Under the pieces are notes generated by a model, which was not told the DNA's origin, did not search any database, and saw only the letters and a program-made list of their open reading frames with translations. Below are positions 8,328 to 17,674 of a stretch of 64,000 nucleotides of DNA, in pieces. Location of the stretch: NCBI GenBank assembly GCA_024641095.1, contig JAHEDR010000001.1, positions 570,387-634,386 on the forward strand, read 5' to 3'. Position numbers and translations under genes: made by a program. Source of the DNA: Rhodoluna sp. GTDB lineage: Bacteria; Actinomycetota; Actinomycetes; Actinomycetales; Microbacteriaceae. Each line of letters begins with the position of its first letter. Positions within the stretch are counted from its first letter, which is position 1.

Positions 8328-11054
8328 TTGTCTATTAACAACAACGATGCATACGCGGTCAACACCCCAGACCTAGACCCACAAGAAACTAGCGAATGGC
8401 TTGAATCGCTAGATGCTGTGGCTCGTGTTCACGGTCGTGGTCGCGCACGCGAAATCATGTTGAACCTGTTGCGTCGTTCACACGAACTTCAGCTGAACGT
8501 TCCTATCGTTCCGACAACCGATTACCTAAACACCATCGCACCAGAGAACGAAGCTGAGTTTCCTGGTGATGAAAAAATCGAACGCACCTACCGTGCGTGG
8601 ATGCGCTGGAACGCAGCGATGTTGGTGCACCGTGCACAGCGCCCTGGGGTTGGCGTTGGTGGTCACATCTCAACTTTTGCTTCATCGGCTTCACTTTATG
8701 AAGTTGGCTTCAACCACTTCTTCAAGGGTCAAGATCACCCATCGGGCGGCGACCAGATTTTCATTCAGGGGCACGCTTCACCTGGTCCATACGCACGTGC
8801 GTTTCTAGAGGGTCGCCTAAGCGCAGACCAGCTTGATGGATTCCGTCAAGAGAAGTCACACCAGGCCGGTTCGCTTTCTTCATACCCACACCCGCGTTTG
8901 ATGCCAGACTTCTGGCAGTTCCCAACCGTATCTATGGGTATTGGGCCAATCAACGCAATTTACCAAGCGCAGTTCAACCGCTACCTAGCTGGCCGTGGAG
9001 TTAAAGACACCTCAGAGCAGCACGTGTGGGCATTCCTTGGTGACGGTGAGATGGATGAAGTTGAGTCACGTGGTGCGCTTCAGCTAGCCGCCAACGACAA
9101 CTTGGACAATCTAACTTTCGTTGTGAACTGTAACCTTCAGCGCCTTGACGGTCCGGTACGCGGTAACGGAAAAATTATTCAGGAGCTTGAGTCTTTCTTC
9201 CGCGGTGCCGGTTGGAATGTAATCAAGGTTGTCTGGGGTCGCGAGTGGGATTCACTTCTAGCCAACGACACCGATGGCGCTCTGGTTGACCTTATGAACA
9301 AGACACCAGATGGCGACTACCAAACTTACAAAACCGAAGACGGCGCGTTCGTTCGCGAAAATTTCTTTGGTCGCGATCCACGCACAGCAAAACTTGTTGA
9401 GCACATGAGCGACGAAGAAATTTGGGGCCTAAAGCGTGGTGGCCACGACTACCGCAAGGTTTACGCCGCGTACAAGGCAGCAATCGAGCACAAGGGTCAG
9501 CCAACCGTAATTTTGGCGAAGACCATCAAGGGCTTCACTCTTGGAAAATCTTTTGAGGGACGTAACGCTACTCACCAAATGAAGAAGTTGACACTGGACA
9601 ACCTAAAGGGTTTCCGTGACGAACTTCGTATTCCAATCAGCGACGCGCAGCTTGAAGAAAACCCTTACCAGCCGCCTTACTTCCACCCAGGTCAAGACGC
9701 TCCTGAGATTCAGTACATGCACGAGCGTCGTCGCGAACTAGGCGGATACCTACCTGAACGTCGCAGCAAGTATGTTGACTTCAAACTTCCAACCGATGAC
9801 GTTTATAAGTCAGCAAAGGGTGGTTCTGGAACTCAAGAAGTTGCAACCACAATGGCTTTCGTTCGTCTATTCAAGGACCTTCTACGTTCTCCAGAATTTG
9901 GCGAACGAGTTGTGCCAATCATTCCGGACGAGGCTCGCACATTTGGTATGGATGCCTTCTTCCCTTCTGCCAAGATTTACAACCCGAACGGTCAGCACTA
10001 CATCTCTGTAGACCGCGAACTTTTGTTGGCATACAAAGAGAGCACCTCAGGTCAGATTCTGCACACTGGTATCAACGAAGCCGGTTCAATTGCAGGTTTT
10101 ACCGCGGCAGCTACCAGCTATGCAACCCAGGGTCAGCCAATGATCCCGTTCTACGTGTTCTACTCAATGTTCGGATTCCAGCGAACCGCTGACTCAATCT
10201 GGGCAGCAGCAGATCAGCTTTCAAGAGGCTTCTTGATTGGTGCAACCGCAGGACGCACCACACTTACCGGTGAAGGCTTGCAGCACGCAGATGGCCACTC
10301 GCCTCTGATCGCTTCAACCAACAACGCAGTGATCAGCTACGACCCTGCATACGGTTATGAAATCGCTCACATCATTAAGAGTGGTATCGATCGCATGTAC
10401 GGTGGTCAGCACCAGGATCCAAACTGCATCTACTACCTAACCGTTTACAACGAACCATACGTACAGCCGGCAGAGCCAGAGGGCGTTGACGTTGAAGGTA
10501 TCGTTCGAGGCATCCACCAGATTTCACGCAACGAATTCCAGGGTCGCAAGGCTCAGATTCTTGCATCGGGTGTTGCTGTTCCATGGGCTCACGAAGCACA
10601 GCAATTGCTGCAGAACGACTGGGGCGTATCAGCCGACATTTGGTCGGTAACTTCTTGGAGCGAATTGCGTCGCGACGGTCTCCTTCGCGATGAAGCTAAG
10701 TTCCTAAACCCTAACCACGAAATTCCAGACGCATACCTAACTGCAAAGTTGAAATCTGCGCAGGGTCCTTTCTTGGGCGTTAGCGACTTCATGCACGCTG
10801 TGCAGGATCAGATTCGCGCTTGGGTTCCAGGTGACTACGCAACTTTGGGCGCCGACGGCTTTGGATTCTCAGACACCCGTGCCGCTGCACGACGCTTCTT
10901 TAAGATCGACGGTCCTTCAATTGTTGTTCGTGTTCTCGAGCAACTTGTTGAACGCGGCGAGATGGACCCTAGCGTTCCACAGCAGGCAATCGACAAGTAC
11001 CGTCTTCACGATGTGAACGCTGGAACTTCTGGATCAGCCGGTGGCGAGAACTAA
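8328..11054 (+). CDS. aceE: pyruvate dehydrogenase E1 component, homodimeric type
   Basis: Thiamine-diphosphate enzyme that decarboxylates pyruvate and acetylates the lipoyl domains of E2, giving acetyl-CoA. The 908-residue length and the early [19 protein letters not shown] block are typical of the single-chain AceE family. The ThDP/Mg motif is GDGEMDE ... NLTFVVNCN at about residues 239-272. The start is TTG 8328, seven bases after AAAAGG; an ATG at 8321 is out of frame and stops after five codons. The stop overlaps the start of the fatty-acid regulator gene by 14 bases, so pyruvate dehydrogenase and FAS-II regulation are tied in one transcript. E2 and E3 genes are not in the window. Confidence 0.97.
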   Translation: MSINNNDAYAVNTPDLDPQETSEWLESLDAVARVHGRGRAREIMLNLLRRSHELQLNVPIVPTTDYLNTIAPENEAEFPGDEKIERTYRAWMRWNAAMLVHRAQRPGVGVGGHISTFASSASLYEVGFNHFFKGQDHPSGGDQIFIQGHASPGPYARAFLEGRLSADQLDGFRQEKSHQAGSLSSYPHPRLMPDFWQFPTVSMGIGPINAIYQAQFNRYLAGRGVKDTSEQHVWAFLGDGEMDEVESRGALQLAANDNLDNLTFVVNCNLQRLDGPVRGNGKIIQELESFFRGAGWNVIKVVWGREWDSLLANDTDGALVDLMNKTPDGDYQTYKTEDGAFVRENFFGRDPRTAKLVEHMSDEEIWGLKRGGHDYRKVYAAYKAAIEHKGQPTVILAKTIKGFTLGKSFEGRNATHQMKKLTLDNLKGFRDELRIPISDAQLEENPYQPPYFHPGQDAPEIQYMHERRRELGGYLPERRSKYVDFKLPTDDVYKSAKGGSGTQEVATTMAFVRLFKDLLRSPEFGERVVPIIPDEARTFGMDAFFPSAKIYNPNGQHYISVDRELLLAYKESTSGQILHTGINEAGSIAGFTAAATSYATQGQPMIPFYVFYSMFGFQRTADSIWAAADQLSRGFLIGATAGRTTLTGEGLQHADGHSPLIASTNNAVISYDPAYGYEIAHIIKSGIDRMYGGQHQDPNCIYYLTVYNEPYVQPAEPEGVDVEGIVRGIHQISRNEFQGRKAQILASGVAVPWAHEAQQLLQNDWGVSADIWSVTSWSELRRDGLLRDEAKFLNPNHEIPDAYLTAKLKSAQGPFLGVSDFMHAVQDQIRAWVPGDYATLGADGFGFSDTRAAARRFFKIDGPSIVVRVLEQLVERGEMDPSVPQQAIDKYRLHDVNAGTSGSAGGEN

Positions 11055-12216
11055 ACAAGCCACGCTCGACTGGCTTAAGTCGATCTCTGGTGAATTAGCG
11101 ACTACAACGCTAAAGCGCCTGGATGATTTATTGCCGTGGTACCGAGACATGCCTGCATCACGCAGGTCATCGGTTGGTTTGGTTGCGCAAGCGGGTATCA
11201 CCTCTTTTGTTTCTTGGTATAAAGATCCAAAGTCGCAACCCTGGGTTGCCGCCGACGTTTTTGGAGTTGCACCTCGTGAACTCTTGCGCTCAATCTCACT
11301 TCAAGAAACACTGCAACTAATTCGAGTAGTGGTTCAGGTTGTTGAAGATCGTGTTGTGCAAGAAGACGACTCTCTTCGCGAAGCGGTGCTTCTTTACTCG
11401 CGCGAGATAGCTTTTTCGGCAGCAGATGTTTACGCAAGAGCTGCTGAGGCTCGTGGCCTTTGGGATGCACGACTTGAAGCACTGGTTGTTGATTCCATTC
11501 TTAGCGGCGAGCACGAAGAAGAACTTGCCTCAAGAATTGCTGCGCTTGGTTGGCGTGCCGGCGGCTCGGTTGCTGCGCTGATTGGCGTTGCCTCGGAACC
11601 TGTTGACCAAGATTCACTGCGTCGTATTGCTCGCAAAAATAATGCAGACGTTTTGATTGGTATTCACGGAAACCGATTGATCGTGGTTATCGGCCGAATC
11701 GAAGACCCAAAGGCTAAAGAAGTTGAATCGGCTAGCTTGGAGAAAATCGCCGAGGCGCTTGATGGTTACTTTGGTGCAGGCCCAATGGTGCTTGGCCCGG
11801 AGGTGCAGACCGTTGCAGAGGCAAACCGTTCAGCAAAAGCTGCACTTGCCGGCTTTGCGGTTGTAAAGGCGTGGCAAAAAGCACCGCGCCCAATCTTTGC
11901 CGAGGACCTACTTGCCGAGCGTTCACTTGCCGGCGACATGCTAGCCAAACAAACGCTGATTGATCAGATCTATAGACCTCTGTCTTCTAACTCCCCTGAA
12001 CTTCTAGAAACCTTGTCTACCTATTTGGAATCTGGTCGTTCACTTGAATCAACCGCACGCGAATTATTCGTGCACCCAAACACGGTGCGTTACCGCCTAA
12101 AGAGAATTTCCGAAATTATTGGTTGGGACGCCACCGGTTCACGTGAAGCATTCGTGCTTCAGGTTGCCATGGTTCTTGGTTCTATGAGCGAAATTGAAAT
12201 AAGAAAGCGAAAGTAA
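11041..12216 (+). CDS. fasR: PucR/CdaR-type regulator of fatty-acid synthesis (FasR-like)
   Basis: A 391-residue regulator ending in a PucR-family helix-turn-helix ([20 protein letters not shown], about residues 341-360) after a GGDEF-like middle region. The same position, directly before fabD-fabH-acpP-fabF, is held in Streptomyces by FasR, which is required for full expression of that operon. The GTG start at 11041 lies inside the end of aceE, and fabD starts three bases after its stop, so it is co-transcribed with its likely targets. Whether it activates this operon and what ligand it senses cannot be seen. The name rests on domain content plus position. Confidence 0.82.
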   Translation: MARTKQATLDWLKSISGELATTTLKRLDDLLPWYRDMPASRRSSVGLVAQAGITSFVSWYKDPKSQPWVAADVFGVAPRELLRSISLQETLQLIRVVVQVVEDRVVQEDDSLREAVLLYSREIAFSAADVYARAAEARGLWDARLEALVVDSILSGEHEEELASRIAALGWRAGGSVAALIGVASEPVDQDSLRRIARKNNADVLIGIHGNRLIVVIGRIEDPKAKEVESASLEKIAEALDGYFGAGPMVLGPEVQTVAEANRSAKAALAGFAVVKAWQKAPRPIFAEDLLAERSLAGDMLAKQTLIDQIYRPLSSNSPELLETLSTYLESGRSLESTARELFVHPNTVRYRLKRISEIIGWDATGSREAFVLQVAMVLGSMSEIEIRKRK

Positions 12217-12218
12217 AA

Positions 12219-13145
12219 ATGATTGTTGTCGTCTGCCCTGGTCAGGGTTCACAAACTCCTGGCTTTCTTGCGCCTTGGCTTGAACTTCCGGAATTCAAAT
12301 CTTCGATTCAGCTCATGCAGGATGCATCTGGAATTGATTTGATTGCCCACGGAACCGTTAGCGATGCAGACACCATCAGAGACACCGCGGTTGCTCAACC
12401 ACTTATCGTTGCCGCCGGTGTAGCCACAATGCAAACACTGTTGCAAGGTAAGTCGGCGCACGATGCTGGAATTTCAGGAGTATCGGGTCACTCGGTTGGA
12501 GAAATCACCGCGGCAGTTGTTGCCGGAGTGTTCGATGCAGAAACCGGAATCAAATTTGTAAACGAACGCGGACAGGCAATGGCTAAGGCAGCGGCTTTGC
12601 AACCAACCTCAATGGCAGCAATTCTTGGTGGCGACCAAGCAGAAGTTGAAGCAAAGCTTGCCGAACTTGATTTAGAGCCGGCCAACTACAACGGCTCAGG
12701 TCAAATTGTTGCTGCGGGTTCGGTTGAAGCAATCGCCGAACTACAAGCAAACCCACTTGCCGGAACCAGAGTTATTCCACTGCAGGTAGCCGGTGCATTT
12801 CACACCCGATACATGAAGCCAGCCGTGGAGACTCTGCGCGAATATTCAAACCAGGTGCAGATCAACGACCCATCGGTAAACCTTTGGAGCAACAACGGTG
12901 GTCGCTTAATTTCATCGGGTTCAGAATTCGTGGACCTGTTGGTAAACCAGGTTTCGTCACCGGTTCGTTGGGACCTGTGCATGGCTGCCATGGCCGAGGC
13001 CGGGGTGACCGCAATGATTGAGCTATCTCCTGCCGGAACCTTGGTGGGACTTGCCAAGCGCGCTATGCCTGGAGTTGAAACTCTTGCTGTTAAGACTCCA
13101 GAAAATCTGGAGGCAGCTTTGTCACTAATCAACAACCACCGATAG
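12219..13145 (+). CDS. fabD: malonyl-CoA:ACP transacylase
   Basis: Transfers the malonyl group from CoA to acyl-carrier protein, supplying FAS-II extender units. The 308-residue protein has the N-terminal oxyanion motif PGQGSQ (7-12), the nucleophile elbow SGHSVGE with Ser92, and the catalytic His in VAGAFHTRYM. Length is standard. It follows the regulator by three bases and precedes fabH by 41 bases. Confidence 0.96.
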   Translation: MIVVVCPGQGSQTPGFLAPWLELPEFKSSIQLMQDASGIDLIAHGTVSDADTIRDTAVAQPLIVAAGVATMQTLLQGKSAHDAGISGVSGHSVGEITAAVVAGVFDAETGIKFVNERGQAMAKAAALQPTSMAAILGGDQAEVEAKLAELDLEPANYNGSGQIVAAGSVEAIAELQANPLAGTRVIPLQVAGAFHTRYMKPAVETLREYSNQVQINDPSVNLWSNNGGRLISSGSEFVDLLVNQVSSPVRWDLCMAAMAEAGVTAMIELSPAGTLVGLAKRAMPGVETLAVKTPENLEAALSLINNHR

Positions 13146-13186
13146 ATTTTCGACGGTAAATTTAGACGTATCCGCAGGAAGGCAAG

Positions 13187-14191
13187 ATGTCGCAACCAAC
13201 GTTAAACCAGTACGAAACTGTTAAGTACTCGCGCATCTATGCACTGGGCGCTGCACGCGGTGACCTAACAGTCACCAACGACGACATTGCCGGTCCAATT
13301 GATTCAAGTGACGAATGGATTCGCCAGCGCACCGGAATCATCACTCGCAAACGTGCGAGCAAAGATGTGAGCTTGATGGACATGGCCGTGGCTGCTTCCA
13401 ACGAGGCAATCAAAAAGGCCGGAATTGAGCCAAGCCAAATTGGTGCGGTAATTTTCTCAACCATCACTCACCCATTTCAAACTCCTTCGGCAGCAACTCT
13501 GCTAGCCGACAAGATTGGAGCAAACCCTGCCCCGGCTTACGACATTTCTGCAGCATGTGCCGGCTATTGCTACGGAATCGCGCAGGCCGACGCCTTGGTT
13601 CGCTCGGGTGTTGCCAAGTACGTTTTGGTAGTCGGTGGCGAAAAGCTTTCTGACTTTATTGACCCAACCGATCGCACCATTTCGTTCCTGCTTGGTGACG
13701 GCGCGGGTGCAGCAATCGTTGGCCCATCAGACACCCCTGGCATCAGCCCATCGGTGTGGGGTTCAGATGGTTCTCACTGGGACGCCGTTGGCATGAATGC
13801 CTCATTGCTTGAATTCCGCGATGGAGAACACGGCTGGCCAACACTGCGCCAAGAAGGTCTAACCGTATTCAAGTGGGCCGTTTGGGAAATGGTTAAGGTT
13901 GCTCGTCAGGCTCTTGAGGTTGCCGGCGTAAAAGCCGAGGATCTAGCCGCAATCGTGACCCACCAGGCCAACATCCGTATCATCGATGAATTGGCCAAGC
14001 AGCTTGAGGTTCCAGAGAACGTGGTTGTCGCCAGAGACATCATTTACACCGGAAACACTTCAGCGGCATCTATTCCTCTAGCCATGCACGCCCTGCTTGA
14101 GTCTGGAGAGGTCAAATCGGGCGGTTTGGCACTAGAAATAGGCTTTGGCGCAGGCCTAGCCTTCGGCGCCCAAGTAGTAGTCCTACCGTAA
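13187..14191 (+). CDS. fabH: 3-oxoacyl-ACP synthase III (KAS III)
   Basis: Starts each fatty acid by condensing a short acyl-CoA with malonyl-ACP. In actinobacteria the primer is usually a branched acyl-CoA. The 334-residue enzyme has the catalytic Cys124 in ISAACAGYCYG, the His in THQANIRIID and the Asn in GNTSAASIP, the full Cys-His-Asn triad. The ATG follows an AGGAAGG ribosome site. The first ~15 residues extend beyond the usual family start but no better internal start is apparent. Confidence 0.96.
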   Translation: MSQPTLNQYETVKYSRIYALGAARGDLTVTNDDIAGPIDSSDEWIRQRTGIITRKRASKDVSLMDMAVAASNEAIKKAGIEPSQIGAVIFSTITHPFQTPSAATLLADKIGANPAPAYDISAACAGYCYGIAQADALVRSGVAKYVLVVGGEKLSDFIDPTDRTISFLLGDGAGAAIVGPSDTPGISPSVWGSDGSHWDAVGMNASLLEFRDGEHGWPTLRQEGLTVFKWAVWEMVKVARQALEVAGVKAEDLAAIVTHQANIRIIDELAKQLEVPENVVVARDIIYTGNTSAASIPLAMHALLESGEVKSGGLALEIGFGAGLAFGAQVVVLP

Positions 14192-14228
14192 ACTTAACCT
14201 CGGTCAAATAACCCTAAGGAGAAACCCA

Positions 14229-14474
14229 ATGGCACTTTCACAGAGCGAAGTTCTTGCAGGTCTTGCAGAAATCGTAAACGACGAGACTGGTATTGCTGCT
14301 GATGCAGTACAGCTAGACAAGTCATTCACCGACGACCTAGACATCGATTCAATCTCAATGATGACCATCGTTGTAAACGCAGAAGACAAGTTCGGCGTAA
14401 AGATTCCAGATGAAGAAGTAAAGAACCTAGTAACCGTAGGTGACGCTGTTAACTTCATCACCAACGCTCAGTAA
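14229..14474 (+). CDS. acpP: acyl carrier protein
   Basis: Small acidic carrier of FAS-II intermediates. The 81-residue protein has the phosphopantetheine site DDLDIDSISMM with Ser41; the residue after DS is Ile rather than the more common Leu, which is tolerated. A strong AAGGAG ribosome site precedes the ATG, fitting high expression. It lies between fabH and fabF as in Streptomyces. Confidence 0.97.
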   Translation: MALSQSEVLAGLAEIVNDETGIAADAVQLDKSFTDDLDIDSISMMTIVVNAEDKFGVKIPDEEVKNLVTVGDAVNFITNAQ

Positions 14475-14502
14475 TTTCACCTAAAAATTAGAGGCTTCTA
14501 AA

Positions 14503-15744
14503 TTGACTCAGAAAATCGTTGTTACCGGTGTGGGCGCTACTACCCCACTCGGTGGTGACGCACGCTCTACTTGGAAGGCCCTGCTAGCTGGAGAGTCGGG
14601 TATCTCGACTATTGATGCTGAATGGGTAACCAAGTACGAGCTGCCAGTTACCTTCGCCGGCCAGGCAAAGGTTAACGCGGCCGAGGTGCTGACCCCTCAG
14701 GAGATCAAGCGCCTTGACCCTTCTAGTCAATTTGCCCTAATTGCAGCACGTGAGGCTTGGGCAGACGCAGGTTCCCCTGACGTTGTGCCTGAGCGCCTCG
14801 CGGTTGAATACGCAACCGGTATCGGTGGCGTGTGGACCCTTCTAGATGCATACGATGCTCTAAAAGAAAAAGGTCCGCGTCGAGTATTGCCAATGACCAT
14901 TCCAATGCTGATGCCAAACGGTCCAGCAGCCGCTATCGGTATGGATATTGCTGCTCGCGGCGGTGTTCGCACCGCGGTTTCAGCCTGTGCTTCATCTACC
15001 GAGGCGGTTGCTAACGCTATTGCTCGCTTGCGTTCAGGTGAGATTGACGTTGTGGTTGCCGGTGGCTGTGAAGCTGGAATTCACCCGCTTCCACTAGCGG
15101 CCTTTGCTGCAATGCACGCACTATCAAAGCGCAACGACGACCCAGCCGGAGCATCACGACCTTACGACGTAAACCGCGATGGTTTCGTTATGGGTGAAGG
15201 CGCAGGAGCCTTGGTTCTTGAGACTGAGGAACACGCTAAGAAGCGTGGCGCAAAGATTTACGCTGAACTTGTAGGTGGTTCGGTAACCTCTGACGCTCAC
15301 CACATCACCGCACCAGACCCTGAGGGCACCGGTGCCGCACGCGCGGTTACCGCAGCCCTTAAGCAGGCAAATGCCAAGCCTGAAGATGTTGTGCACATCA
15401 ATGCGCACGCAACTTCAACTCCGGTTGGTGACATTGCCGAGTACACCGCTTTGCTTCGTGTCTTTGGTGATCACCTAAGCAACATTGCTGTTTCAGCAAC
15501 TAAATCTTCAACGGGTCACTTGCTTGGTGGAGCCGGCGCGATCGAGGCAATCTTTACAGTGCTTGCACTGCACGAGCGCACCGCACCGCCAACCATCAAC
15601 CTTGAAAACCAAGACCCAGCAATTCCTCTGGATGTAGTTACATCACCTCGTGCTCTACCAGACGGTCCAATCTTGGCAATCAGTACTTCTTTTGGCTTCG
15701 GTGGCCACAACGCCGTAATCGCTTTCCGCAGCTACCAGGGTTAA
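14503..15744 (+). CDS. fabF: 3-oxoacyl-ACP synthase II (KAS II)
   Basis: Elongating condensing enzyme of FAS-II. The 413 residues contain Cys162 in the nucleophile motif VSACASSTEA, the first catalytic His in NAHATSTPVGD and the second in KSSTGHLLGGAGA. The start is TTG 14503 after a weak GAGG-like site; homologues begin at the same point (VVTGVGATTPLGG). fabG, fabZ and enoyl reductase genes are not in this cluster, as in other actinobacteria. The stop abuts the tdk GTG. Confidence 0.96.
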   Translation: MTQKIVVTGVGATTPLGGDARSTWKALLAGESGISTIDAEWVTKYELPVTFAGQAKVNAAEVLTPQEIKRLDPSSQFALIAAREAWADAGSPDVVPERLAVEYATGIGGVWTLLDAYDALKEKGPRRVLPMTIPMLMPNGPAAAIGMDIAARGGVRTAVSACASSTEAVANAIARLRSGEIDVVVAGGCEAGIHPLPLAAFAAMHALSKRNDDPAGASRPYDVNRDGFVMGEGAGALVLETEEHAKKRGAKIYAELVGGSVTSDAHHITAPDPEGTGAARAVTAALKQANAKPEDVVHINAHATSTPVGDIAEYTALLRVFGDHLSNIAVSATKSSTGHLLGGAGAIEAIFTVLALHERTAPPTINLENQDPAIPLDVVTSPRALPDGPILAISTSFGFGGHNAVIAFRSYQG

Positions 15745-16341
15745 GTGAGCAAGCTTTACTTCCGCCACGGAGCAATGAACAGTGGCAAAAGCACTGCGCT
15801 ACTTCAAGCGGCCCACAACTACGAAGAACGCGATCAGCACGTTCTTTTGGCAAAGCCGGCAATAGATATAAAGGGTGAAAAAGCAATAACCAGCCGCCTG
15901 GGAGTTGACCGTGAAGTAGATTTTCTGATCACCCCAGATCTAAACCTGCGCAAGGAATTTGCCGAGCGAGTTGCGGAATTCAAAAAGACCACTGGCAACG
16001 ATATTGCTTGCCTGCTGATTGATGAAGCCCAGTTCCTAAGCCGCGATCAGGTAGATCAGGCTCTAGAGATTGCGGTGCTGGATGGCACTCCAGTCTTGGC
16101 ATATGGAATTCGCACAGACTTTCTAACCAATGGCTTCCCCGGCTCACTAAGACTGCTTGAGATTGCTCACTCCCTAGAAGAACTCAAAACCATTTGCCGC
16201 TGTGGTCGCAAGGCTATGTTCAACGGCCGCAAGGTTGATGGCAAGTTTGTTTTTGATGGCGAACAGGTTGCCATTGACGGGGTTCACGTAACTTACGAAT
16301 CACTTTGCCCTAACTGCTACTTTGCAGAAAAAAATAAATGA
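15745..16341 (+). CDS. tdk: thymidine kinase
   Basis: Phosphorylates thymidine to dTMP for nucleotide salvage. The 198-residue protein has the P-loop HGAMNSGKST (8-17), the Walker-B-like LLIDEAQFLSRDQV, and a zinc-binding lasso region with CRCGRKA and CPNCYF cysteines, as in the cellular TK1-like type II family. The GTG start directly follows the fabF stop and the gene overlaps the downstream MFS gene by four bases, so it probably rides on the fab transcript. Confidence 0.95.
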   Translation: MSKLYFRHGAMNSGKSTALLQAAHNYEERDQHVLLAKPAIDIKGEKAITSRLGVDREVDFLITPDLNLRKEFAERVAEFKKTTGNDIACLLIDEAQFLSRDQVDQALEIAVLDGTPVLAYGIRTDFLTNGFPGSLRLLEIAHSLEELKTICRCGRKAMFNGRKVDGKFVFDGEQVAIDGVHVTYESLCPNCYFAEKNK

Positions 16342-17579
16342 TTAAAACCCTTAGGGATTTAAAGCAAGTTCCGCATTTTTATCAACTCTTTTTTGCGCGC
16401 ACGGTCTCCAACTTTGGCAATGGTATTTCGCCTGTTGCGCTGGCCTTTGGTGTGCTTGGTATCGAGAACGCGGATGCAACAGACCTGAGCTTTGTGATGG
16501 CTTCTAGGGCGCTTCCGGTGCTTTTCCTGCTGGTAGTGGGCGGAACCTTTGCCGATAAATATGGTCGCGCTAGAACCATGGGTTACTCCGACATCCTGCT
16601 TGGCATTTTGATCTTCATTGCAGCCGGCTCCTTTATCTTCAACTCACCTAGCGTGCTGCTATTGGTAATCGTTGGAATCCTCTCGGGAATTCTGAATGGC
16701 CTTTGGTATCCGGCATTTACTGGAATGATGCCAATAGTTGTGCCCAATAAAAAGATTCAAAGCGCGAACGCGGCAACCGGTTTTGGTTCAAACTTGGCAT
16801 TTATGCTTGGTACCGTTTCTGGCGGCGTTGTCGTGGCATCTTTTGGGGTTGGTTGGGCGCTTGCGATTGATGCTCTGACCTTCATGATTGCTGGTGCCAT
16901 GATTTTGCCATTGGCAAAACTTAAACAGGTTGGACAGCTTGAGGCTGGCGAAAAATCTAACTTCTTCCATGACATTAAAGTTGGCTGGCGTGAATTCACT
17001 AGCCGCAGTTGGTTAGTTGCAGTCGTGGTTGCTTTTGCGTTTATAAACATGGCATTTGAAGCTACCTGGGCTGTTTTAGGCGCTGTGCAGACCCAAAAGA
17101 ATTTTGATGGCGCATCAACCTGGGGTTTGATTCTTGGCTTTATGAGCGTTGGGTTCCTGCTAGGCACAGTTATTTCGAATAAGGCTAGACCAAAGCACCC
17201 AATTGTGATGATCATGAACATGATGTTCTTCGTTCCGGTATTTCTTTTCACCTTTGGTTTGCCGCTTCCGCTTCCGCTGGTGCTGATTGCCGCTGTGGGT
17301 GCAGGAATCGCGATTGACACCTTTTATGTGCTGTGGATGACCACGGTTCAGACTCACGTTCCAGAAGAATCACTCTCAAGAGTAAATTCTTACGACGCAT
17401 TTGGTTCTTTCGTACTTGGACCAATAGCCATTGCGGTAGCCGGGCCAATTGCTCTTGGTGTTGGTATTGAAACCGCTTTGATTGCCTGCGCTGCGATTGC
17501 AGCCGTTGCGGTTATTGCGGTTCTCTTGGTGCCGAGCGTAAGAAAGCTCGAAGCAAAAAACCAACGGCCTTCGAATTAA
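16338..17579 (+). CDS. MFS transporter (MFS_3/EntS-like exporter)
   Basis: A 413-residue, roughly 12-helix major facilitator. The loop after helix 2 carries GGTFADKYGRAR, the MFS motif A variant of the drug and siderophore exporter branch. Alternating hydrophobic segments run through the whole protein and there is no extra domain. The start overlaps the tdk stop by four bases (ATGA). The substrate is unknown; the EntS-like branch contains siderophore and macrolide exporters, but nothing nearby supports either. Confidence 0.85.
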   Translation: MIKTLRDLKQVPHFYQLFFARTVSNFGNGISPVALAFGVLGIENADATDLSFVMASRALPVLFLLVVGGTFADKYGRARTMGYSDILLGILIFIAAGSFIFNSPSVLLLVIVGILSGILNGLWYPAFTGMMPIVVPNKKIQSANAATGFGSNLAFMLGTVSGGVVVASFGVGWALAIDALTFMIAGAMILPLAKLKQVGQLEAGEKSNFFHDIKVGWREFTSRSWLVAVVVAFAFINMAFEATWAVLGAVQTQKNFDGASTWGLILGFMSVGFLLGTVISNKARPKHPIVMIMNMMFFVPVFLFTFGLPLPLPLVLIAAVGAGIAIDTFYVLWMTTVQTHVPEESLSRVNSYDAFGSFVLGPIAIAVAGPIALGVGIETALIACAAIAAVAVIAVLLVPSVRKLEAKNQRPSN

Positions 17580-17583
17580 CCTC

Positions 17584-17660
17584 TGGTGGGGAGTACGGGA
17601 CTTGAACCCGTGACCGACGGATTATGAGTCCGCTGCTCTAACCGGCTGAGCTAACTCCCC
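17584..17660 (-). tRNA. tRNA with CAT anticodon (tRNA-Ile2 likely, or elongator Met)
   Basis: Cloverleaf on the minus strand: acceptor GGGGAGT/ACTCCCC, D arm GCTCAGCCGGTTAGAGC, anticodon stem GCGGA/TCCGT with loop CTCATAA (anticodon CAT), variable CGGTC, T arm GGGTTCAAGTCCC, encoded CCA. It is not an initiator because the anticodon stem lacks the GGG/CCC pairs. The overall pattern (TTAGCTCAG, CTCATAATC, TTCAAGTCC) resembles tRNA-Ile2, whose C34 is changed to lysidine by TilS, but elongator Met remains possible. Confidence 0.9.
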
Positions 17661-17674
17661 CAGCTGCATACTGC

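Noticed and set aside
8321-8338. ATG at 8321 as the aceE start
   Set aside because: Out of frame with aceE and stops after five codons; TTG 8328 has the right spacing to AAAAGG.
16757-17320. 187-codon frame antisense to the MFS gene
   Set aside because: Composition is an echo of the membrane protein on the other strand; no ribosome site or recognisable motif.
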